Origin: Prunus persica
Taxonomy: Eukaryota > Streptophyta > Magnoliopsida > Rosales > Rosaceae
Direction of reading: 5' to 3'
Assembly (NCBI RefSeq): GCF_000346465.2
Contig: NC_034011.1
Location: 16,161,213 to 16,225,212, forward strand
DNA: 64,000 bases
The notes under the pieces are model-generated. The model had not been told where the DNA came from and made no database searches. It worked only from the letters and a program-made list of their open reading frames with translations. Every line of letters starts with the position of its first letter. The first letter of the stretch is position 1. The translations under genes were made by a program, and so were the position numbers. Positions 55,847 through 64,000 of this stretch are shown piece by piece.

Positions 55847-57674
55847 TCATGCATTCACTTCGGGTCTATCCTTCCTTTTTCCCCTACGTGGATCATTAGC
55901 ATCCTGTTGTTGCTGTTCAGCCTTCTTCTGAGCTCGGACCATGGCTCGTCTTGTACGGGGTCGCATTTCCCTAACTTGCCGAGAGGGCATCAGATACGGT
56001 TCAAGGGGCCGATCACCAAAGGGGTGTTCACCACCAACAAATATCCTCAGCTTTCTATCTCTATCCTGCATCCAAATTAAAGGAAAGCTGTAAGATAACT
56101 TACTAGACCAGCAAATAATTGTATGCATTTGCTAGGTCAGAGTTGGAAGGATCCTGCAAGTGGAGTAACTGCAATCTAGTAAGGTCCTCTCTAGCTTGGG
56201 CAACCTTAGAGTTGATGCTACCATAGTGTTATAAACTAAAACATAACAGACAAGAAAAGCTTCTAATATAAAACTCACGTCACGCAGTTTGTTCCTTGGG
56301 AGCATGCGTAATACAGCTTTGCGAATGACTTCCGTAGGGTCCTTGGCCATCTGATCCTTTAAAGTCCTTTCCTTGAGGTGACCTATATACCTACAGGCCA
56401 TATATGATTCAACATCAAGACCAAAGACAAGGACGACTTTATTTAGAGGGTATTAGGAAACATCATGAATCAATTCTATTCATTTCCTTTGCTCATTCAT
56501 ATAATTATTGACTAAACTTGAGGATTCCCACAACTGAATTAAAAGACTAATTTTTCGAGTAATTTGTTGTGGAGATAAGTTTAGAACTAAAATATAGACA
56601 TATAATATTATATTAAAGGACTAGTTTGCTGATTTCAATGAATTTTAAGGGGACAGACCTTCTCATTAAAACAAAAAGGTTCAAAGCTAAAATGAAGACT
56701 ATGTTGCACTATACTAATCATACAAGAAGATTTGAATGCTCTTATTTTCACGAAGTTCCCCTTCGTTGTAGCACTGAAAACTTTTCACAAAAGTAATTCT
56801 AAAACTATTGCACTTACCCAGTATGCCAATGATAAACCTTATCGGTTAGTTTTCTCCCCGTGACACAAACATCCTTTGCATTAAGCACGATGCACATATC
56901 ACCATCATCTCGGTTTGGAGCATATGTTGGTTTATCCTTCCCTTGAATCACAGTTGATATTTGAGATGCTAGTCTTCCAAGAACCTAAAAAGAAGGGTAC
57001 ATAGCCATTATTTTTCTGCAAAGTTTGCTACTTCAAGTAATTGATATGCTAACAACTGAACGATGCAATTCCACCAAGTTCAGAATTCATCAAAAACTGG
57101 ATCAAGAAGCCATTTGCTTCTGCATCCACCCTCTGCAAATCTAATTTCATAAAATTTCACTTATTCATCACAATATTTGTAGCCCCAAGAAGTATTAGAA
57201 AATAAAGCACAAGGACTTGTGCTCAAAATTAGTTTTGAAAACAAAAATGAAAAAGGATCTCCTACCCCAACCCCTTCAATGCTACCATAAATAGTATAAA
57301 AACTATAAACAACAACCTGGCCTTTCGCATCGAATACTTTCCACCGCAACCCATCAAGATCAATACGCCTCAGGCCGGCCAGAGCTTTCTGTATGAATAC
57401 CAAAGTATATATTCTGTTACTGATTGTGCACACTGAGTTAAAGAAAAAAATTCTCAGTACATTTCACAAACATCAAATAGGCTTTCGTTAATATACTAAT
57501 TTAGGGCTCGGTGAGGTTTGAAAACAAACAATGGATGAGTTCTATAAGTATCGAGACTGGAATAGGCCGAGAAATTAACCATTAAAGATCATGAAAATTC
57601 AACAGATCAGTAGTATAAGAAGAAAACACTACCTTCAAGTTGCCATTAAAAGAGGTAGCTGCTTGGCTTGCCAT
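55847..57674 (-). CDS. Ribosomal protein uL13, mitochondrial type
   Basis: A five-exon gene: 57674-57633, 57388-57317, 56984-56818, 56390-56279 and 56065-55847, all GT-AG with matching phases, encoding 203 aa. The bacterial-type L13 landmarks appear in order: WKVFDAKGQVLGRLASQIS, GDMCIVLNAKDVCVTGRKLT, YHWHTGYIGHLKERTLKDQM, VIRKAVLRMLPRNKLRD and LRIFVGGEHPFGDRPLEPY. The basic C-terminal tail (RRAMVRAQKK...KRKDRPEVNA) is an extension over bacterial L13. Known plant homologues of this form are mitochondrial large-subunit proteins. The N-terminus is short (MASQAATSFNGNLKK) without an obvious long presequence. A 5' UTR intron of about 2.3 kb probably precedes the start. Confidence 0.93.
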
Positions 57675-58377
57675 TTCTCTCCGTTTTCTCTGACTTCAAC
57701 TTTCTCACACGCTGATCATTCACCTGCAAAACCCTATCATAGATTGAGCCTACAAGCATAAAGCTGAAGAAGATTTAACAGGCCTATTGGGCCAGGAAGT
57801 TGTTTCCTCTGACTTCATAACAGGTTGGTTCCGTTGATTATGTCAGTTTCATGACTTGGCCCAGGCAGTTGTTCGCAAATATCCACTTTGCCCCAATCTT
57901 AAACAGGCCTATTGGGCTTTTAAAAAAAACACAGTTCCTGCAATCTTTACTCATAAATTTAAGCTAACAAATTACAAAGTTTCAAACTAATTTCAAATCT
58001 AATTTAAATGTCTTATATATCAGCCATATTATTTTATAAATAATTACTCAAATTAAAGAGCTTAGATTATATTTGATATATACAGTTAATTGACATAAAG
58101 CTGACAAAAAAGAAAAAAAACAATTCTACAATCTCACGTGTTTGTCCAATCTATCATCTTAAACTACAAGTCATAATGCTGCAAGGTCAAATACATGGCA
58201 AGTGGCATGCTACAAAATCAATTTAATAACACTAGCATGTCTGAAGAATAGATCACATGAATTAAAGGGGTGCTGTTTTCAGCAAAGGAGGTGCTTTAAA
58301 ATGAGTATAAAAAGGTTCTTTCAGTTCACAGTTACAATATTTTCCCATGATTTAAAAATGCAAAATTTTAGAATTAG

Positions 58378-58512
58378 GGCTCGTTTGGGAATGATTATGG
58401 ATAGGCCAATAATCACTTTAAGTGGTTTTAAGTGATTTTATGGAGAAGCACATGGGAGGTGCTTCTCCCCATAATTGATTTTGGCTTATCTAGTATCACC
58501 AAACGATCCCTA
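58378..58512. mobile_element. MITE B-type element, uninterrupted copy
   Basis: A 135-bp element with ends AGGGCTCGTTTGGGAATGAT and (complement) AGGGATCGTTTGGTGATAC. The interior shares GGAGAAGCAC and GTGCTTCTCC with the outer element at 26619-27195. Non-coding. Confidence 0.6.
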
Positions 58513-59433
58513 ATGATTTTATTATGGAGCAGAAGAATTAAATACTGAAACAACAAACAAGAAACTGCATAATATACCAAGTTGTATTTCATCCATGTAA
58601 AATTTCAATCATGAAATTACTAATATATAACTCCAAATTTTCAAGAAAAAATGTTTCTTCCCTTCTTTCTTTCTTCTTTTTCCTCTTTTAAAGTTTCAAC
58701 CATAAGGTCTGAAACTGTAGACCATCTATGCCAACAACGCCTTACAACATAAATAAATAAATAAAAGAGGACAAGAGTTGAATTTTGAATAGCCTGGAAG
58801 TGAATGCTTTATTAGATTTAATCCCACAACTAAAATGCAATAGGATATATTCTTTTACAAGTTAATATTAGAAAATGTCAAGAAAAAGGAGACACGAGCC
58901 TCAAGTCACACAATGCACACATTTTAAAGAGTGAAAGCAATAACATAACTCTAGAAAAGCCAAAATATAGGCTGTAAATCTTTGACTGGCAGATCAAATG
59001 GACCAAAAAATTTCAGATAATACATCTCTTGATGACTCATCAACTGAATGCTAGTTAGAAATATTGTTGTAGCCAAATTAATAGTTTCTGGTTGTAAATG
59101 TTATATCAGTTAGAGCGGTTTAGTAAGCCAGTTGAGGCTCTGTATCTATATAAGGACATGTGAAAATGTAACTAATCAATTAATCAGGATATCTAATTTA
59201 TTAGCACCCACAGTCTCTCTAATCAATCTGTCAAATTTTTGCTATGACTAGATCTCCTTGGACACATACTAATAACTATCCATGATAAAATGGTTCCAGA
59301 TAAAAGGGCATCTGTTTGGGAATGCATGAAAGTCGTTTTTCTATCATAAATCAGTCATATAAAAATAATAATAATAATTTGACTTCAAATTCATAATTAA
59401 GGTATCCGAAAACAAAATCGGCAAAGAGTCCAT

Positions 59434-59640
59434 TGCTCTGCCTTTGTATGTGAGAAACAAAACCAGCACTTATCAAATGCCTATTGCTCTACTATTGTAT
59501 TCAAAGAGCCTACTACTCTTTAAAGACCCTACAATGATCCTTAATCTTTGTATATCCAAAGAACAACTTCTCTGCTTTGTGCATAAAGAGCCTACTGCTC
59601 TGCCTTTGTATTTATATAGGCTATTGCTCCACCATTGAAG
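59434..59640. repeat. Short dispersed repeats of GCCTACTGCTCTGCCTTTGT type
   Basis: Five drifting copies of a 20-25 base unit (near 59430, 59479, 59507, 59589 and 59618), such as GCCTATTGCTCTACTATTGT and GCCTACTGCTCTGCCTTTGT. Spacing is irregular. No gene. It might belong to an LTR. Confidence 0.6.
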
Positions 59641-60000
59641 TCGGTTATGCCACCTTTTTAGCACAACTCATGTACTCATCAACTTGACCGAACAAAAAAA
59701 TATAGCCAAAGACATCATCAGAAGAACAAAGAAGCATGATCAGATGATGTCCCATGAATGAAATAGCCACTAATCATATTCATCAACATGAAACAAATCC
59801 CTAAACCATACGAGACCACCCAAAACAAAATACCCATCACCCGATTGTTAGCTTAAATCACAACTAGAGGAAAAAGAAATAGAGTTAGAGCAATCTAATT
59901 TTGAGGACCATGTGATGCAAATACGACGGCAATGTAGTGTACTGCCCCCAATCCCAACGTTTTCGAAAGCGGAAGAGAAATGGGGCTGAAAGAAAGGTAC

Positions 60001-60092
60001 CTGAGCTGAAGAACCAGAAACGCAGTGGCAGATGGAGAGCTGGAGCTGCCGATGAGGAAGATGAGAACGATGGCTGGGTTTTGGGTATTTCT
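60001..60092 (-). other. Probable 5' UTR exon of the uL13m gene
   Basis: The GC-richer minus-strand stretch CATCGTTCTCATCTTCCTCA...CTTCAGCTCAG is followed by a consensus donor and preceded by a ribosomal-gene promoter motif. No coding frame is expected in it. Confidence 0.5.
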
Positions 60093-60094
60093 TA

Positions 60095-60108
60095 AAACCC
60101 TAAGCCCA
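60095..60108 (-). promoter_or_regulatory. Site II + telo-box promoter motif
   Basis: On the minus strand TTTGGGCTTAGGGTTTT combines a site II element (TGGGCT) with a telo-box (TTAGGGTTT). This pair is known from promoters of plant ribosomal-protein and mitochondrial-biogenesis genes, which fits the uL13m gene downstream. Confidence 0.65.
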
Positions 60109-60293
60109 AACTGATGTTTTTTTTTTTCTTTTCCGGGTAATTGCCTCAGCTATAACGACACAGCAGCTGTCCCCTGCTTTGGTGTGACAATATCCGTTCA
60201 AATTTTGTGTTCAATTTAATTAACGTACTACAAATGTAGGCCTTTGGTCCATTATTATCAATAGGGAGTTTTCATTTCGTCACTTGTCTTAGT

Positions 60294-60648
60294 GTCTGTT
60301 TGGCATTACTTATTTAAGGTGATAAGTGATTTTTAAAAAATTTTGAGAAGTCCAGCTCGTTTTGTAAACTATGAGAAAATCACTTATTGTTAAAAATTAC
60401 TGTGAGAGAAATCTATAAGAGAAAACAGCTAATGAGGTGCTTTCATTTTCTAATTATGTAGGAATCAGTTTCGAAGAGGCATTGGGTTTAATGATTATGC
60501 GGCAATCATTTTCTGATTATACGGGATTTAGTACCAACAACACTTTTAACAAAAAGTTTACCAAACGCCAAATTGTTTTCTTTCACAGCTGATCTCTCAC
60601 AGCAAATCTAACAACGATTATTTTCACAGCACAAAAATGCCAAACTGG
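60294..60648. mobile_element. MITE A, copy 2 (inverted)
   Basis: Reverse-orientation relative of 26745-27102 along its full length. It starts GTCTGTTTGGCATTACTTA, ends TGCCAAACTGGTT, and shares interior blocks such as GATTATGCGGCAATCATTTT and TTACCAAACG. About 355 bp. Confidence 0.75.
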
Positions 60649-60729
60649 TTTTGTTTTGTTTTGTTTTTTTTCTTTATTTTTTTGTGTCAAAGGTAGGACG
60701 GGGGAGAGGGATTTACTCACTCACACTAG

Positions 60730-61440
60730 TGCCAATGGCGGGTCTATGTATGGGCTAGAGTGGGCCCTAGCCCAGTGCTAAACTGAGGTTAATTAAAAAT
60801 AGTCCACCCCTCTTTGTTGACATTAGCCTATCCCAATCATAAGATTTCATCTCTAGAGGCACCCACACACATCAAACATCATGTTTTCTATTACCCATCC
60901 ATGTAAGCTATGACTTTTTGAGAGCTTAGAAGTAGTAGGTCTCCTCCTCTTTAAAATTGTATTAACCTATATCCAATGCGCTCTTTAGGGTTAAGGTTCC
61001 AATTTCAATTGTTATTGTTAGCTTTTTATGATTAGGGTTTGGGTGTTAAATTTTGGATTTTATTGATGATTCGTCCTTTTTCTGGTTTAATCTATTTACT
61101 TGATCTCTGCTTTTTATATAGTCTAGTTGTCTCTTGGTTTTGTTGAATGGTTGTAGCTTGTGATTGTGCAATTGTAGATCTATATGATTGCACTCCCTAC
61201 TTCTATTTGTACTCCCATAAAATTTAAAAATTGTTAATTGAAGAATAGTTGCTACTACTCATTTCCTTTGCATATAAAAAAAATAAAAACATATAGCCTA
61301 TAGCCAATTAACCATGTAAACCCGTTTGTAAGAAGAAAAAAAAGAAGTAATATAATGGATTTCCCATAAAAAAAATATTAGCCCACCCCTATAAAATTTC
61401 GGGAATTTGCCCTTGACTGGTACCTAGGGATTTCGAACTT
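60730..61440. mobile_element. Possible non-autonomous hAT-like remnant
   Basis: The left part reads CAATGGCGGGTCTATGTATG then GGGCCCTAGCCCA. The complement of the right part reads CCAGTCAAGGGCAAATTCCC then TATAGGGGTGGGCTAA. Both resemble ends of plant hAT elements, but I found no clean target duplication and no transposase. Confidence 0.35.
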
Positions 61441-61705
61441 GACACCACTCTTCTTAGACTAAACATATTCTTCCACTATGGTATGACACATTACATTCCA
61501 AAGAACCAAAAGAACTCACAATACATTCCAAAGTAACCAAAAGAACCAAAACATCATATATTTTATATATGTACAAAATTTATAACTTTTTTTCCTTTGG
61601 TAATCTACACATAAATTGAAAAACTCATTGCAACAGAGAATAAATCAAAATTTCAAAAATCCAAACAAATTGTTGGTGCAAACCTTAATTAAGTTTCTTC
61701 AAAAA

Positions 61706-61862
61706 GCTAAAAGTACTTCCTGACAACCAAAAGCGTTTCTGATAGCGTTTGACAGAAAAGTTTAGAAGTGCTTTTGGGCCATAGAATCACTTTCTGGAGA
61801 AGCAACTGCCAAATGCTTCTTCAGGAAGTACTTCAATTTTTTATGAAATTTTCAACAACTTT
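61706..61862. mobile_element. MITE C, copy 2 (partial)
   Basis: Shares the block GCGTTTGACAGAAAAGTTTA, then GAAGTGCTTTTGGGCCATAG and AATCAC, with 27240-27300. The right part is absent. Confidence 0.55.
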
Positions 61863-62850
61863 TGATTAATTGATCAGGACTTTGTGTTTTGATTAGTTGA
61901 TTAGGGATTTTTAAAAAATATTTCATTAGGGTCTTGTGTTTTCATTAATTGATTAGGGTTTTTTTTAAATAAAATAAAATAAAATATGAATTGATTAGCA
62001 TTTTATATTTTGATTAATTGATTATAGTTTTGTGTTTTAAGAATGAAAGTCCTATCGTTTAATTTATAAATATTATTTTTGTTTTTAAAAAAATTTCAAA
62101 ACTTTTACACCCTATAACCAAAGAACCTGAATCCGTCACAATGCGTCTTGAAGCGGAAAACAAAACAACCCTCTTTGGTTTATGCTTTATGCGGTCGTAT
62201 GGTTTGGCATGCAAAGACGTGGCAGGTCTTCTGCCTTCGATTTCTAAGACACGTCAGTAGATCCAAATGTCCATAATGTGTCATTTTGCACTCCTGCCAA
62301 AACCAGCTTTGTCATATATGATTTGTCTTTTGCCCATTTCCTTATTCAATTCATCCAAAAACAATCTTTCTATTGTTCACATTATGTTGACATTTCAGGC
62401 AAACAGTTTCCGACCAATAAAATAAAATAAAATAAAATAAAATGCATATTGCGACGGTGAACATATCCATGCAAATAGTGGTACAATAACCTCATAGCTA
62501 GCTAGCCGAAAACACATGTAAACAAAATAGAATAAAGAGGCCTGCAGGGCGCGCATATCAACACGACTTGTAAAATCAATTGCCATTGAGTGAAAAATCT
62601 CAAGATCGTTTCAACTATTAATGCAAGACTTTTACTTTTTCATGTGAGAAAAATACTCTCAATATACTTTCTCATTCATGGTGTTAATTGAATCTAATAC
62701 GTAGATAACACATTGTTATTGGGTGAAACCATATTAACCCTTAAGAATTGAAATAGATGAAGAGGCTCAATTCATTTAAAATATTAATAAAAAGCTTTTA
62801 TTTCTCATTTAGGACACATATTCTTAACACACCTTTAAAAGAAAAGTAAA
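61863..62850. other. AT-rich spacer, no gene
   Basis: Contains repeated GATTAGGG(A/T)TTTTAA-type strings (61870-62030) and an (AAAAT)n run at 62417-62442. No coding evidence. Confidence 0.45.
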
Positions 62851-62859
62851 AAGTCATTT

Positions 62860-63368
62860 TAGTTTGTCGGTTTAACCACTTTGTAGTTATAATTTTGTCA
62901 ATTTTATCTTTTTTGCTTTCAATTTTATTAATTTTATCCTTGTAGTTTTCAATTCAGAGCAATTCAATGACACGTGTCAAATTTCTATCAAATCTCTCCG
63001 AATTTCATTAAGTTTGACCACTTGCCCCTCGCGTAGAGGGGTATTTTGAGTCAAATTCCTCCAAATTCACCCAAAATTTAACCTAGGGATGCAACATTTT
63101 TTCAAAACCCTAATCCTCAGTATCACGCCTACAGTGATTGGGAAGAGCTTTAGGTTGTGTTTTACCGTTCGATGGCTAAAGTACCCCTCCATATGAGAGG
63201 TACATGGTCAAAACTTAACGGAATTTAAGGAAATTTGACAAAATTGAAAACTGTCATCGAATTGCTCCAAATTTAAACTACAATGATAAATTGACAAAAT
63301 TTAAACTATGAGGATCAAAATGGTAAAACGGACAAACTACATAGACCAAAATGAAATTTTCTTTTAAA
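62860..63368. repeat. Foldback element with long inverted arms
   Basis: The left arm (62860-63050) and right arm (63170-63368) are inverted copies. GTTTGTCGGTTTAACCACTT on the left answers the complement of AAAATGGTAAAACGGACAAA on the right. Further in, GAGCAATTCAATGACA answers TGTCATCGAATTGCTC, and GTAGAGGGGTATTTT answers the complement of AAAGTACCCCTCCAT. About 510 bp with a loop of about 120 bases. Non-coding, MULE-related MITE style. Confidence 0.75.
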
Positions 63369-63379
63369 AGAAAGACTGT

Positions 63380-64000
63380 AATTAGTTGAGGATATTCTTC
63401 GGTATATCATGTTTGGCAACATAAACATATGAACAAATTTTTTTCACTAGCTGGCAGGACATTCTGTGTCATTGTACGAATGGGTGGACCACTGTTCCAA
63501 GTAAGTGAAATCTATATGCGTATTTAAGGGACATTGATTCTAAACCTAATAAAATTGACAACTTGGGAAAATTTGAAGCTACGTTGTAAAACCCTCGAGT
63601 GGGAATTTTACCCATGACCTTTTCGGCTTGCACCAAAATTGGGTCAATAATATTTGAAAAAACATTTTAAATGTGGGAAGAAAAGAAAAAGAACAAATGG
63701 ATTAGATGGCTGGCGATAGTTCCAATATCAGCCAAACATCCGGAGCTCAGGACACAAGCAACTCTTGCTGTTTTATCTTTGTTCCCTCTTTGAACCGAAT
63801 AAAGATAAAACGGTCTGACAAAGAAAAAGGCTAGCTCAAGTTCTCTGGCTTTCCAGGAACGAAGTTCACTCTCACAAGGTACACATTTCTGAGTATGTTT
63901 CAAGATTGTTACTTTTGGTTGCTTTTTTTTTGCTTGCATTTGAGTTTGATGAAGAGAATATCTGTGCAATAGTATCAGGAAAAGCAAGTTTGGATTCTAG
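63380..64000. other. No supported gene at right edge
   Basis: A plus-strand ATG at 63703 opens a short serine-rich frame (MAGDSSNISQTSGAQDTSNS...) and a 106-codon minus-strand frame covers the same bases. Neither is recognised. A gene starting here and continuing past the window cannot be excluded. Confidence 0.3.

Larger units (their letters stand above)
57724..60000 (-). other. Probable 5' UTR intron of the uL13m gene
   Basis: An acceptor TTTTGCAG|GTGAATG lies 48 bases before the ATG, and a donor CAGCTCAG|GTACCTTT lies at 60001/60000. The interval contains no gene, one MITE and a small repeat cluster. An alternative is a promoter near 57.8-57.9 kb, where AGGCCTATTGGGC occurs twice. Confidence 0.5.

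Noticed and set aside
59070..59275. Possible small LTR with CTATATAAGGA
   Set aside because: One TATA-like string in AT-rich sequence. No inverted ends, PBS or partner copy seen.
1..64000. CRISPR arrays, riboswitches, operons, phage or viral modules
   Set aside because: No regular spacer-repeat structure, no prokaryotic gene organisation and no viral replication or capsid genes were seen. The only virus-like genes are those of decayed plant retrotransposons.

Overview
This is a window of plant nuclear DNA, most likely from Rosaceae and probably Prunus. The evidence is spliced GT-AG genes, a cytosolic tRNA-Val gene, a thaumatin-like protein and type-2 lipid transfer proteins close to Rosaceae fruit proteins, and a dense layer of plant transposons. 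Species assignment is inference. Genes are sparse: five multi-exon or single-exon protein families and one tRNA in 64 kb, all on the minus strand.

Layout. 1-20 kb is repeat territory. It holds Ty1/copia gag relics, an unclassified repeat split by a mosaic organelle insertion (mitochondrial rrn26 next to plastid atpB/atpE, ndhH/ndhA and atpF pieces, about 6.65-8.73 kb), and a decayed Ty3/gypsy Tat-lineage retrotransposon on the minus strand (10.4-17.7 kb plus a left-over LTR). 20-25 kb carries an LRR-kinase fragment, tRNA-Val(CAC), and two tandem type-2 nsLTP genes separated by a foldback element. 25-34.3 kb contains two copies of a 1.3 kb segment about 7.9 kb apart. Between them lie a nest of small DNA transposons and a nearly intact 3.96 kb hAT transposon with an exact 8-bp target duplication.

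34.4-44.9 kb is a complete 20-exon gene for a RELCH-like LisH/coiled-coil/HEAT-repeat protein (1177 aa by my splicing). It appears to use one U12-type AT-AC intron and one GC-AG intron. 45.2-46.4 kb is a long-inverted-repeat element. 46.9-49 kb is a PIF/Harbinger relic cut by a poly-A retroposon with an 18-bp target duplication. Then come LSM3 (49.6-51.9 kb, 97 aa, 3 exons), a thaumatin-like protein (52.8-53.7 kb, 248 aa) and a mitochondrial-type ribosomal protein uL13 (55.8-57.7 kb, 203 aa, with a probable 5' UTR exon at 60.0 kb). 58-64 kb is mostly MITEs, foldbacks and AT-rich spacer.

The genes do not form a pathway. RELCH-like, LSM3 and uL13m are housekeeping genes, whereas nsLTPs and the thaumatin-like protein are secreted, disulfide-rich proteins of the kind used in defence. 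I found no CRISPR array, operon or undescribed multi-gene system. The most unusual things are the AT-AC intron, the organelle mosaic, the palindrome-repeat leader of the hAT element and the nested transposon cluster.
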